Positions 25,715-33,891 of a stretch of 64,000 nucleotides of DNA are shown piece by piece. The stretch is from Pseudonocardiaceae bacterium YIM PH 21723 (GTDB lineage: Bacteria > Actinomycetota > Actinomycetes > Mycobacteriales > Pseudonocardiaceae): assembly GCA_003600225.1 (NCBI GenBank), contig QZFT01000029.1, forward strand, positions 1 through 64,000. The letters are read 5' to 3'. How positions within the stretch are numbered: position 1 is the first letter of the stretch; every line of letters begins with the position of its first letter. The position numbers and the translations under genes are program-made. The notes under the pieces were generated by a model. It saw only the letters and a program-made list of their open reading frames with translations. It was not told the origin of the DNA and searched no databases.

Positions 25715-26370
25715 GTCGCCGGTCGGAGCTGATCGCCGACCCGGACCAGTTCCGGCCGCAACCGCAACAGGGCCACCACGATCAGCCCGGTGACCAGGCC
25801 CTCGAACAGGCTGATCACCGAGTAGGTGCCGAGGGTGCTGATCGCCACCGTGCGCAGTGACAGGCCCGCTGCACCGCCGACCGCGTACTAGCCGGTGAAC
25901 ACCAGCGCGGCGGCCAGCACGTTGATCACCGCGGTGATCCCGGTGGCGATGCTGACCCCCAGCGGTGACTTCGGCAGTATCCGGCGCAGCAACAGGAGCA
26001 GCGGCCAGCCGACCAGGGCGGGCACCAGCGCCGCGTTGACCACGTTCACACCGAGCACCGAGATGCCGCCCTCCCCGGCGAACAACGCCTGCACCACGGT
26101 GACCACGGTGACCACCACCGGGCCCAGATAGGGGCCGAGCAGCGCGATCGCCAGGGTGCCGCCGAGCAGGTGGCCGGCGGTGCCGATGCCGAGCGGGAAG
26201 ATCGGCGCCTCCAGTACCAGGAAGAACGCCGCGGCCAGGCCGGCGAGGGGCACCTCCCGGTCCCGCAGGTTGGTGCCCGCGCGGTGTGCGCACAGCGCCA
26301 GCCCACCGACCGCGACCGCGCCGCCGACCAGTGCGGTCGGCGCGTTCACGAAGCCGTCAGGGATGTGCAT
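25711..26370 (-). pseudogene. cbiM: Cobalt transport protein CbiM, interrupted by an in-frame amber codon
   Basis: The frame opens MHIPDGFVNAP, the CbiM N terminus whose His2 and following loop bind Co(II), and runs 160 codons to TAG at 25888-25890. Continuing in the same frame gives a normal CbiM C terminus (YAVGGAAGL, then STLGTYSVISLFEGLVTGLI, ending LRPAT) up to TGA at 25711, which overlaps the cbiQ start as intact operon genes do. Total length would be 219 residues plus the stop, a usual CbiM length. This is either a recent nonsense mutation, a sequencing error, or a split gene. No CbiN is seen. Confidence 0.85.
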
Positions 26371-27094
26371 CGATGCCCGTCCTTCCTGCCAGGAGATCCA
26401 GTGCGGCGACCGCGCCGATGATCGCGGTGACCGGTGGTGCCAGCCGGGGATCGGGCAGCTCGCCGAGCGTGCCGCGACGGGTCACCTGCCGGTCCCGGCC
26501 GGCCGCGCTGATCAGGGCTACCGGGGTGTCCGCAGCCATGCCCTCGGCCAGCAGCGTGTCCGCGATCCGGCGCAGCGCCGCGCGGCCGGTCAGGATGACG
26601 GTGGTTCCGCCCAGCCGGGCGACCGCGGACCAGTCGATGTTCTGCCGGTACTCCGGGTCGTCGTTGCCCGCGATCACCGTCAGCGTGCTGGCCTGTTGCC
26701 GCACCAGCACCGGGATCCCGGCGAGCGCCGGGGCGGCGATGGCCGCGCTGATCCCGGGCACGATTTCGAGCGGCACTCCCGCTTCGACCAGGGCGATCGC
26801 CTCCTCACCGCCCCGGGACACCACGAACGCGTCGCCCGCCTTCAGCCGGACGATGTCCTTTCCGGACTGTCCTAACCGGACCAGGAGTTCGTTGACCTCG
26901 TTCTGCGGCAGCGCGGGCGTACCCCTGCTCTTGCCGACGCAGTGCAGCTCGGCTCCGGGTGGGGCCAGCGCGAGGATGTCCGCCATGGACGGCCGGTCGT
27001 AGACCACCACCTCGGCGCGGCGCAGCAGATCGGCGGCGCGACAGGTCAGCAGGTCGGGGGCGCCGGGGCCCGCGCCGACCAGGTACACCGTCAC
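26357..27094 (-). CDS. cobA: Uroporphyrinogen-III C-methyltransferase (SUMT)
   Basis: This 245-residue protein starts at GTG 27094, overlapping the cobJ stop. It carries the SUMT motifs VYLVGAGPGAPDLLT (residues 3-17), VVYDR, GKSRGTPALPQNEVNELLV and RLKAGDAFVVSRGGEEA, then GIPVLVR and a GRAA element. It methylates uroporphyrinogen III twice to precorrin-2, the branch point to sirohaem and cobalamin. It overlaps the cbiM start by 14 bp. There is no fused uroporphyrinogen-III synthase or CysG oxidase domain. Confidence 0.92.
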   Translation of the reverse strand: MTVYLVGAGPGAPDLLTCRAADLLRRAEVVVYDRPSMADILALAPPGAELHCVGKSRGTPALPQNEVNELLVRLGQSGKDIVRLKAGDAFVVSRGGEEAIALVEAGVPLEIVPGISAAIAAPALAGIPVLVRQQASTLTVIAGNDDPEYRQNIDWSAVARLGGTTVILTGRAALRRIADTLLAEGMAADTPVALISAAGRDRQVTRRGTLGELPDPRLAPPVTAIIGAVAALDLLAGRTGIDAHP

Positions 27095-27843
27095 CGGGCC
27101 TGCCCCGTGGTGCGCGGGGTGAACAGCCACTGTCCACTGCGGACGGTGGTGGACGAGCCGACCAGCACGATGGTGCGCATGTCCACCAGGGTCACGTCCA
27201 TGTCGGACAGTGTGGTGAGCACGATCCGCTGATCCGGCCGCTCGGCATCGGTGACCAGCGCGACCGGGGTGTCCGCGGGCCGGTACTCCAGCAGCACCTC
27301 CCGGGCCCGGCTCAGCTGCCAGTCCCTGGTCGCCGAGCGCGGGTTGTACAACGCCAGGGCCAGGTCGGCCACCGCCACCGCGCGCAGCCTGCGCTCGATC
27401 TCGTGCCAGGGATTGAGGATGTCCGACAGGGTCAGCGTGGCGAAGTCGTGGGCGAGCGGAGCGCCGACGAGGGCGGAGGCGGCCAGCGCCGCGGTGATCC
27501 CCGGCAGCACCTTGACCTGTGGCCGGGTGTCCTCGGGCAACTCGGTCACCTTCTGCAGGGCGAGGGTCGCCATGCCGTAGACCCCGGCGTCCCCGGAGGA
27601 CACCAGTACTACCCGGTGCTCGGCCATGGCGGCGTTCACCGCCTGCTCCGCCCGCTCGGCCTCCTCGGTCATCCGGGCGCGGATCACCGTCTGGTGCGCA
27701 CCCAGCAGATCGGCACAGGCGTCCACATAGGACGAATAGCCGATGACCACGTCCGCCTCGGCGATGGCCTGCGCGGCGGCCGGGGTCCGCTGGCTCGTGT
27801 TCCCCGGGCCGAGGCCGACCACGGTCAGCGTTCCCCTGCTCAT
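27091..27843 (-). CDS. cobJ: Precorrin-3B C17-methyltransferase
   Basis: This 250-residue SAM-dependent tetrapyrrole methylase has VVGLGPGNTSQRTPAA (residues 8-23), GYSSYVD, LVSSGDAGVYGMA (about 79-91), VLPGITAALAASALVGAPL, DFATLTLSDILNPW and the typical ALYNPRSATRDWQL. These residues identify the CobJ/CbiH subgroup (ring contraction). It lies between cobM and cobA with 4-base overlaps on both sides. Confidence 0.93.
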   Translation of the reverse strand: MSRGTLTVVGLGPGNTSQRTPAAAQAIAEADVVIGYSSYVDACADLLGAHQTVIRARMTEEAERAEQAVNAAMAEHRVVLVSSGDAGVYGMATLALQKVTELPEDTRPQVKVLPGITAALAASALVGAPLAHDFATLTLSDILNPWHEIERRLRAVAVADLALALYNPRSATRDWQLSRAREVLLEYRPADTPVALVTDAERPDQRIVLTTLSDMDVTLVDMRTIVLVGSSTTVRSGQWLFTPRTTGQAR

Positions 27844-28658
27844 GTCAGCCTCCGCTTCTCCACCGGGATCGGCCTGCCCTCGGTGCTGCCCTCGGACGAG
27901 CGGCGGCGGCAGCCGTGTGAGTACCGCGGGTCGTACAGCCTGCTGCGGGGCGCCTCGGCGGCGGCGAGTGCCGGCCCCACCAGTACCAGGGCGGCGGTGC
28001 GAATCCCGTGGGCGCGAATCTGTTCCGGCAGCTCGGCGACCGTGGTGGTCAGCACGATCTCGGTCGGCCAGGTCGCCCGGGCCACCACGACGGCGGGGGT
28101 GTCCGGGGGATAGCCGCGGCCCTCGTCGAGGAGCTCGTCGCGCAGCTGTTCCGGGCGGGCGGCGGACAGGTAGACCGCCATGGTGCTGCCGTGCGCGGCG
28201 AAGGCGCGGACGGTCTCGCCCTCCGGCATGGAGGCCGCGGTGCGTCCACCGCCCAGCCTGGTCAGCACCACGCTCTGGGCCACCTGCGGCAAGGTCAGTT
28301 CCCGGCCGGCCGCCGCGGCGGCCGCGCTCAGTGAACCGACTCCGGGGACGATCTCGTACTCCCGGTCCTGGGCGACGCACCAGTCGATCTGCTCGCCGAT
28401 CGCGCTGTACACGGTGGGATCGCCGGAGTGCAGCCGGACGATCCGGGCGGCCGGATGCGCCTGATAGATCGCGAGCACGTCCTCCAGGGTCATGCCCGCG
28501 GAGTCATGCCGGACCGCCTCGGCGGAGGCGTGGTCCAGAACCTCCTCCTGGACCAGCGAGGAGGCCCAGATGACGATGTCCGCCCTGGCCAGCCGATCCG
28601 CGCCGCGGAAGGTGAGCAGGTCGGCAGCTCCCGGACCCGCTCCCACAAAGGAGATCAT
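27840..28658 (-). CDS. cobM: Precorrin-4 C11-methyltransferase
   Basis: This 272-residue protein starts MISFVGAGPGAADLLTFRGA and carries WASSLV, RLHSGDPTVYSAIGEQ, IVPGVGSLSAAAAAAG, LTLPQV and VVLTRL, matching CobM/CbiF. It methylates C11 of precorrin-4. It is the first gene of the minus-strand operon and is divergent from cobH across about 108 bp. That gap shows no cobalamin-riboswitch B12 box. The C-terminal 25 residues are Arg/Ser-rich and not part of the fold. Confidence 0.93.
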   Translation of the reverse strand: MISFVGAGPGAADLLTFRGADRLARADIVIWASSLVQEEVLDHASAEAVRHDSAGMTLEDVLAIYQAHPAARIVRLHSGDPTVYSAIGEQIDWCVAQDREYEIVPGVGSLSAAAAAAGRELTLPQVAQSVVLTRLGGGRTAASMPEGETVRAFAAHGSTMAVYLSAARPEQLRDELLDEGRGYPPDTPAVVVARATWPTEIVLTTTVAELPEQIRAHGIRTAALVLVGPALAAAEAPRSRLYDPRYSHGCRRRSSEGSTEGRPIPVEKRRLT

Positions 28659-28766
28659 GATCGGTTGCCTCCCTGTGTGGTCATCGGATCGAGGCTAACC
28701 GAGGCCGTCGGGGAATGCATGAACCTGGCTTTTGACGTTACTCACCTAGTGCCGCAGGATGCCGCT

Positions 28767-29264
28767 ATGCCACACCGCGCGCACCCGATCGAACAGGAGT
28801 CCATCCGGATCCTTCGGTCCAGAGTGGACACTTCCGGGCTGTCTCCGCTGGTGAAAGCGGTCACCGAGCGTCTGGTTCACACGACTGCCGACCCCACCTG
28901 GGCAGCTGAGCTGATCGCCGACGAGGAGTCCCTCGCGGCGGGGAAACGAGCCCTCGAAGCGGGGGCGACGATCATCACTGACACCCGGATGGTCGCAGCC
29001 GGCATCACCAGCCGGAGCCCTGAGCTGCTCGACCCGTCCAGCGACCACGCGGGTGCGGTGGTCGCGATCGGCACCGATATCGCGGCCTGCCACCGGGACT
29101 TCACCGGCGCCGCGCTGGTGATCGCCTTCCCGGCGGGATTCGTCGGCGCCCTGGACGCCAAGCGCGCGCTGGTGGCCTCCGGGGTCCCGGTGCTCACCAA
29201 CCGCACCGACCGCGGCGGATTCGCTCTCGCGACCGCTGCGGTCAACGCCCTGCTCTACGCCTGA
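28767..29264 (+). CDS. cobH: Precorrin-8X methylmutase-like protein, short form
   Basis: From ATG 28767 (MPHRAHPIEQESIRILRS) this gives 165 residues, against about 205-210 for typical CobH/CbiC. An in-frame ATG at 28719 would add 16. It retains RLVHTTADP with the likely catalytic His, AGKRALEAGATIITDTRMVA, GAVVAIGTDI, VIAFPAGFVGALDAKRAL and GGFALATAAVNAL. About 40 residues between the TRMV strand and the IG loop appear to be missing or shortened. It may be a compact functional form or a diverged paralogue. Confidence 0.75.
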   Translation: MPHRAHPIEQESIRILRSRVDTSGLSPLVKAVTERLVHTTADPTWAAELIADEESLAAGKRALEAGATIITDTRMVAAGITSRSPELLDPSSDHAGAVVAIGTDIAACHRDFTGAALVIAFPAGFVGALDAKRALVASGVPVLTNRTDRGGFALATAAVNALLYA

Positions 29265-29273
29265 CAACTGGTC

Positions 29274-29326
29274 CCGAAGTTGGCGATGTTCGGGGGAGGA
29301 ACGAGCCCGAACATCGCCAACTTCGG
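29274..29326. terminator. Bidirectional terminator, palindromic repeat family A, copy 3
   Basis: The 21-base left arm (from CCGAAGTTGGCGATGTTCGG at 29274) and right arm (29306-29326) are perfectly complementary around an 11-nt loop. The repeat sits between the converging cobH and htaA-like genes, 10 bp from each stop. Confidence 0.85.
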
Positions 29327-29336
29327 AGCGGTGGGG

Positions 29337-29927
29337 CTACAGGGAGACGTAGTACTTCGCGGAGTCCCACGCACTGCCGGCGGCGTACCACTTCTGGAAC
29401 AGCCGCTCGCCCTCGGCGGTCACCGTGGTGCCGACGCTCGGCCAGGAGTACTTGTTGCCCTCGACCGTGCCCGCCGAGTCGCTCAGCGTGAAGATCGCAG
29501 CGCGGCCCTCGGTGGTCTCGCCGCCGGTGACCGGCATCTTCACGTCGGCGATGAACTCGCCCTTGCCGTTGGTGTACTTGATCGTCGGGTTGCTGATGAT
29601 GATGTGGAACCCGTGACCGGCGTGGTACCAGTCGACCTTGCCCTTGTAGTTGATCGAGCCGGTCTTGGTCGCCGGGTTGTAGTCGGTGCTCAGGAACGCC
29701 CAGGAGAAGTCGTCCTGGGTCGGCGGCAGCTTGTAGGCGCCGTCGGACACCGTGACGTTCTCCGGCCCGCCGACGTACGAGGTCAGGTTCTTGCGGCCGG
29801 CCCACACCAGTTCGCCGTCCGCCTTGGTGGCGGCGACCGGGGCAGAGCTGATGGACTGGTTGATCGCGGGTGCGGCGATCAGGCCCAGGGCCACGGCGGC
29901 GGTGGCCAGCAGGATGCGGATCTTCAT
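29337..29927 (-). CDS. Secreted HtaA-domain protein, paralogue 1
   Basis: This 196-residue protein has a signal peptide (MKIRILLATAAVALGLIAAP) and then one HtaA-type domain. Visible HtaA landmarks are WAGRKNLTSYVGGPENVTVS, in which Tyr is the axial haem ligand of known HtaA proteins, VDWYHAGHGFHIIISNP and GKGEFIADV. There is no C-terminal helix or sortase signal, so it should be released or loosely cell-associated. It is the last of four tandem paralogues; the gap to the preceding gene is 28 bp. Confidence 0.85.
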   Translation of the reverse strand: MKIRILLATAAVALGLIAAPAINQSISSAPVAATKADGELVWAGRKNLTSYVGGPENVTVSDGAYKLPPTQDDFSWAFLSTDYNPATKTGSINYKGKVDWYHAGHGFHIIISNPTIKYTNGKGEFIADVKMPVTGGETTEGRAAIFTLSDSAGTVEGNKYSWPSVGTTVTAEGERLFQKWYAAGSAWDSAKYYVSL

Positions 29928-29955
29928 GGCTGTTCTCCTTGCAGGGAAAGGGGAA

Positions 29956-30540
29956 TTACTTCTTGGTGTAGCGGCCGGCCGCCGCGTCCCAGGCGTCGCC
30001 GACGCCGTACCACTTCTGGAAGACCTTCGCGCCCGCCTCGGTGACCTTGGGCGTGCCGTACCAGCCGAGCTCGCCGTCCTTGTCCCAGGTCGACGCCAGC
30101 TCCAGGTCCCAGTACGCGTCCCGGCCCTGGGTGGTCTCGCCACCGTTGACGGCCAACGTGACGTCGGCGACCAGCTGGGCCTTGCCGTTGGTGAGCTTGA
30201 AGGTCGGGTTGCTGATGGTCAGGTGGAACCCGTGGCCGACGTGGTTCCAGTCGACCTTGCCCTTGAAGTTGACCGAGCCGGTCTTGGTGGCCTCGTTGTA
30301 GTCCGAGCCGGCGAACGGCCAGATGAAGGAGTCCTTGTCGTTGGCGTTCCGGTACACGCCGTCGGAGAGGGTGACGTTGCCGTCCACATAGCTGGTCAGG
30401 CTCTTGCGGCCCGGCCAGATCAGCGTGTTGGCGAACGGGGTGTCGGCGACCGGCTTCGCTGTGACGTGCTGGGTGACCGCGGGGGCGGCGATCAGACCCA
30501 GCGTCACGGCGGCAGCGGCCAGCAATACGCGCAGCTTCAT
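29956..30540 (-). CDS. Secreted HtaA-domain protein, paralogue 2
   Basis: This 194-residue protein starts at ATG 30540 after GGAGA. The signal peptide KLRVLLAAAAVTLGLIAAPA is almost identical to paralogue 3. The domain has WPGRKSLTSYVDGNVTLSDG, VDWNHVGHGFHLTISNP and KAQLVADVTLAV. The GHGFH pair is shared with paralogue 1 only. It ends with a short basic tail (YTKK). An 81-bp gap with a strong hairpin separates it from paralogue 3. Confidence 0.85.
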   Translation of the reverse strand: MKLRVLLAAAAVTLGLIAAPAVTQHVTAKPVADTPFANTLIWPGRKSLTSYVDGNVTLSDGVYRNANDKDSFIWPFAGSDYNEATKTGSVNFKGKVDWNHVGHGFHLTISNPTFKLTNGKAQLVADVTLAVNGGETTQGRDAYWDLELASTWDKDGELGWYGTPKVTEAGAKVFQKWYGVGDAWDAAAGRYTKK

Positions 30541-30571
30541 GGAAGTCTCCAATGCGGAATTAAAGGAGAAA

Positions 30572-30607
30572 TGTTCCGGCCGGAAACAGGGAATCCCGGC
30601 CGGAACA
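30572..30607 (-). promoter_or_regulatory. Intra-operon hairpin between HtaA paralogues 3 and 2
   Basis: TGTTCCGGCCGG (30572-30583) and CCGGCCGGAACA (30596-30607) are exactly complementary around 12 nt. There is no T-run. It may attenuate or stabilise sections of the four-gene transcript. Confidence 0.6.
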
Positions 30608-30621
30608 GTGAATTCACAGAA

Positions 30622-31161
30622 TTACTTGGCGACCTGGTAGTTCACCGGGTCCCACTTCTCGCCCTTGGCGTAGAACGCGAGCAGTTTCTCGCCCGCCTCG
30701 GTGACAATGGTGTCGCCACCGCTCAGATCCCAGACCGCGTCCCGGCCCTTCGAGTCGATCTGACCCTCCAAAGTGGAGTGCACATCGGCCCACAGCTGAC
30801 CGACACCGTTCTTGTAGACGATGCTCGGGTTGCTGATCACCACGTGGAAGTTGTAGCCCGAGTGCCACCAGTCGACCTTGCCCTTGAAGTTGATCGAGCC
30901 GGTCTTGGTGCTGGGGTTGTAATCGGAGCTCACGAACGGCCAGTCGTAGGTGACGTTGTCCTTCAGCTTGGTGGCGCCTTCGGACACGGTGACCTGCGCG
31001 GGGCCGCCCACGTACTCGGTGAGGCTCTTGCGCCCCGACCAGGACAGGTTGCTGTTCGCCTGAGCGGCGACCGGATCCGAGGACACGGCGGAGGTGACGG
31101 CAGGGGCGGCGATCAGACCGAGGGCCACGGCGGCGGCAGCCAGCAGCACACGCAGTTTCAC
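30622..31161 (-). CDS. Secreted HtaA-domain protein, paralogue 3
   Basis: This 179-residue protein starts at GTG 31161; an in-frame TTG 12 bases upstream is less likely because it overlaps the ribosome site GGAGA. The domain reads WSGRKSLTEYVGGPAQVTVS, VDWWHSGYNFHVVISNP and GVGQLWADV. The putative ligand Tyr is kept, while the GH of paralogues 1 and 2 is GY here. No anchor is seen. It follows paralogue 4 after 39 bp. Confidence 0.85.
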   Translation of the reverse strand: MKLRVLLAAAAVALGLIAAPAVTSAVSSDPVAAQANSNLSWSGRKSLTEYVGGPAQVTVSEGATKLKDNVTYDWPFVSSDYNPSTKTGSINFKGKVDWWHSGYNFHVVISNPSIVYKNGVGQLWADVHSTLEGQIDSKGRDAVWDLSGGDTIVTEAGEKLLAFYAKGEKWDPVNYQVAK

Positions 31162-31200
31162 AGAACTCTCCAATGCAGGGTTAATGGAGATTGCAGGGAA

Positions 31201-31797
31201 CTACTTGGTGAACGAGAAGGTTGCAGGGTCGTATGCGTATCCCTTTACGTAAAAGGGATTCATGTGTTTGTCGCCCTCATCATTAACCGTGGTCGCGACG
31301 TTCGTCCAGGAAATAGTATTGCCATTTACCACTGCGGGAGTGTCGGTCAGGTCCCAGTAAGGGCCGCGGCCGTCGCGCGGGAACGTGTTGTCGTCCGGGT
31401 AGGTGATCCGCACGTCGGCCACCAGCTTCCCGACGCCGTCTTTGTAGACGAAGCTCGGGTTGCTGATGATCACGTGGAAGTCGTACCCCTCGTGGTGCCA
31501 GTCGACCTTGCCCCTGAAGTTGACCGAGCCGGTCTTGGTCGCCGGGTCGTAGTCGGAACTCACGAACGGCCAGTCGTAGATGTAGTCGCCGGGCAGCTTG
31601 GTGGCGCCCTCGGACACCGTGACGTATTGGGGGCCGCCGATGTAGTCGGTCAGGCCCTTGCGGCCGCCCCAGGCCAGCTTGCCGGTGGTCGCCGCCGCGG
31701 AAACCTCGGTGACCGGGGAGAACTGGGTGGTCACCACCGGCGCGGCGATCAGCCCAAGGGCCACGACAGCGGTGATCAGCAGGGTGCGAAGCCTCAT
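31201..31797 (-). CDS. Secreted HtaA-domain protein, paralogue 4 (first gene of operon)
   Basis: This 198-residue protein starts at ATG 31797, preceded by GGAGGA. The signal peptide is RLRTLLITAVVALGLIAAPV. The domain has WGGRKGLTDYIGGPQYVTVS, VDWHHEGYDFHVIISNP and GVGKLVADV. Like paralogue 3 it has GY-x-FH. It is promoter-proximal, directly behind an iron-box-like operator (31813-31831), so the four genes are probably induced on iron starvation as haem-capturing proteins. No HmuTUV-type permease is in the window. Confidence 0.85.
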   Translation of the reverse strand: MRLRTLLITAVVALGLIAAPVVTTQFSPVTEVSAAATTGKLAWGGRKGLTDYIGGPQYVTVSEGATKLPGDYIYDWPFVSSDYDPATKTGSVNFRGKVDWHHEGYDFHVIISNPSFVYKDGVGKLVADVRITYPDDNTFPRDGRGPYWDLTDTPAVVNGNTISWTNVATTVNDEGDKHMNPFYVKGYAYDPATFSFTK

Positions 31798-31812
31798 CAA
31801 TCCTCCAGATTG

Positions 31813-31831
31813 TTAGGTAAGGCTTACCGAA
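31813..31831 (-). promoter_or_regulatory. DtxR/IdeR-like iron box
   Basis: TTAGGTAAGGCTTACCGAA matches the DtxR/IdeR consensus TTAGGTTAGGCTAACCTAA at 16 of 19 positions and is a near-perfect inverted repeat. It lies 15-34 bases upstream of the start codon of the first HtaA gene, where repressor binding would block transcription. Confidence 0.85.
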
Positions 31832-31960
31832 AGTTGACCTGTTCCGCCCTCGGCACACAAGGTGCCGAACGGCCTATTCCCACCGTCGGAAGGGCGCGGC
31901 GGTTTATCGGATCGACCCGCCTGAGATACTGGGTCTCCAACGGTTTGTGGAGGTAGACGA

Positions 31961-33697
31961 GTGCTGCACGGGGATATCGGACTCGAGTTGGGCCAGCGGG
32001 TGGCCGGCGCGCTGAAGGCCGCGCTTGACGTGGAGATCACACCCGAACAGGCCATCGTCCGACCCTCGGCGCCCGGTCGCGGCGCCGACTACCAGTGCAA
32101 CGCCGCCATGAGCCTCGGCAAGCAGGTCGGCAAGTCGCCGCGCGAGCTGGCCCAGCTCATCGTGGACCACCTGGACGCCGCGGACATCGTGACGACGCCG
32201 GAGATCGCCGGACCGGGCTTCATCAACTTCACCCTCACCGAGTCCTGGCTCGCCGCCGAGGCGCGGACCCTGCTGTCCGACGACCGGCTCGGCGTGCCCG
32301 CCACCGACGACCCGGGCCGGTACGTGATCGACTACTCCAGCCCGAACGTGGCCAAGGAGATGCACATCGGGCACGTGCGGACGACGGTCATCGGTGACTG
32401 CTTCGTCCGGCTGCTGGAGTTCGCCGGGCACGAGGTCATCCGGCGTAACCACCTCGGTGACTGGGGCACCCCGTTCGGCATGCTCATCGAGCACCTCCTC
32501 GACGAGGGCTGGACCGCGGAGAGCGCCTCCTCCATCGCCGACCTGGACGGCTTCTACAAGGCCGCCCGGGTCAAGTTCGACTCCGAACCGGAGTTCGCCG
32601 AGCGTGCGCGGGCGCGGGTGGTCAAGCTGCAGGGTGGCGACGAGCAGACCCTGACGCTGTGGCGCGGGCTGGTCGCCGAATCGGAGAAGCACTTCGCCGA
32701 GATCTACCGGCTGCTCGGGGTGAAGCTCACCAAGGAAGACTCGATCGGTGAGAGCTTCTACAACCCGTTCCTGGCCGACACCGTCGAGGAGCTCACCGCC
32801 AAGGGGCTGACCAAGATCAGCGACGGCGCGCTCTGCGTGTTCCCGCCCGGATTCGTCAACCGGGAGAAGGAGCCGCTGCCGATCATCGTGCGCAAGAGCG
32901 ACGGCGGTGCCACCTACGGCACCACCGACCTGGCGGGCGTGCGGTACTGGACCCAGGAACGCAAGGTCACCGACCTGCTCTACGTGGTCGGACTGCCGCA
33001 GCAGCAGCACTTCCAGATGGTGTTCGCCGTCGGCGAGCAGGCCGGCTGGCTGGATGGCGATCACCGCGCCCGCTACCTCGGTTTCGGCTCCATCCTGGGT
33101 TCGGACGGCAAGATGTTCCGCACCCGGGCCGGCGGCACGGTGAAGTTCATCGACGTGCTGACCGAGGCCGTGGACCGGGCCGCCGAGGTGGTCAGGGGCC
33201 GGGCCGAGCTGGACGCCCAGGAGCAGGCCGAGGTGGCGCGCGCGGTGGGCATCGGCGCGGTGAAGTACGCCGACCTGTCCACCGACCGGGAGAAGGACTA
33301 CGTCTTCGACTGGGACAAGATGCTGGCCACCGAGGGCAACACCTCGGTGTACCTGCAGTACGCCAACGCCCGGATCCTGTCCGTGCTGCGCAAGGCGGAG
33401 CGGGAGCCGGGCGACGAGATCCTGGTCGAGCAGGCCGCCGAGCGGGCGCTGGTGCTTAAGCTGCTGCAGTTCCCGGCCGCGCTGGCCGGTTCGGTGGAGA
33501 CCTACGCCCCGCACAAGCTGTGCGGCTACCTGTACGAGACGGCGACCGCGTTCTCCTCGTTCTACGAGAACTGCCCGATCCTCAAGGCGGACACCGAGGA
33601 GCGGCAGGCCTCCCGGCTGGCGCTGGCCCGGCTGACCTCCCGCACGCTCGTCCTCGGCCTGTCGTTGCTCGGGATCGACGCGCCTACTCGTCTGTAG
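31961..33697 (+). CDS. argS: Arginyl-tRNA synthetase
   Basis: This 578-residue class Ia synthetase starts at GTG 31961 after GGAGG. It has an N-terminal Add-1 domain (residues 1-100), the HIGH motif as SSPNVAKEMHIGHVRT (about 127-142), LGDWGTPFGML, the KMSKS-like region as GSDGKMFRTRAGGT (about 380-393), and a DALR anticodon-binding domain with YLQYANARILSVLRKAE. The C terminus ends SLLGIDAPTRL as in bacterial ArgRS. It is monocistronic; it faces the iron-regulated operon divergently. Confidence 0.96.
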   Translation: MLHGDIGLELGQRVAGALKAALDVEITPEQAIVRPSAPGRGADYQCNAAMSLGKQVGKSPRELAQLIVDHLDAADIVTTPEIAGPGFINFTLTESWLAAEARTLLSDDRLGVPATDDPGRYVIDYSSPNVAKEMHIGHVRTTVIGDCFVRLLEFAGHEVIRRNHLGDWGTPFGMLIEHLLDEGWTAESASSIADLDGFYKAARVKFDSEPEFAERARARVVKLQGGDEQTLTLWRGLVAESEKHFAEIYRLLGVKLTKEDSIGESFYNPFLADTVEELTAKGLTKISDGALCVFPPGFVNREKEPLPIIVRKSDGGATYGTTDLAGVRYWTQERKVTDLLYVVGLPQQQHFQMVFAVGEQAGWLDGDHRARYLGFGSILGSDGKMFRTRAGGTVKFIDVLTEAVDRAAEVVRGRAELDAQEQAEVARAVGIGAVKYADLSTDREKDYVFDWDKMLATEGNTSVYLQYANARILSVLRKAEREPGDEILVEQAAERALVLKLLQFPAALAGSVETYAPHKLCGYLYETATAFSSFYENCPILKADTEERQASRLALARLTSRTLVLGLSLLGIDAPTRL

Positions 33698-33891
33698 GAG
33701 TGACGGTTTTACACTTGTGAGTTCACTGGCGGCCGGGGCGGGACATTTCCGCCACGGTCGGCAGCAATGTGAAGATCTTTTGGCGGAACAGAACTGCCCG
33801 ATCTTCCGATATCGCGCCGAATCCCGCATCCGTACGGTCTACGCGCGGGGTGCTTTCGGCCCATCGGAAAATAGGGAAAGGCTTTCCTCCC

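Noticed and set aside
25888-25890. TAG in cbiM read as pyrrolysine or other recoding
   Set aside because: No pyl genes are seen and actinomycetes are not known to recode TAG; a nonsense mutation or sequencing error is simpler.
28659-28766. Possible cobalamin riboswitch upstream of cobM/cobH
   Set aside because: No B12-box-like GCCACTG or long structured leader is visible in the 108-bp gap, so none was annotated.
29752-31956. Long open frame of 734 codons on the plus strand opposite the HtaA genes
   Set aside because: It is the antisense shadow of four genes with signal peptides and conserved motifs; its translation is low-complexity V/G/R-rich.
31904-33829. Long minus-strand frame opposite argS
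   Set aside because: It is an antisense shadow of a clear housekeeping gene; the translation lacks any domain pattern.
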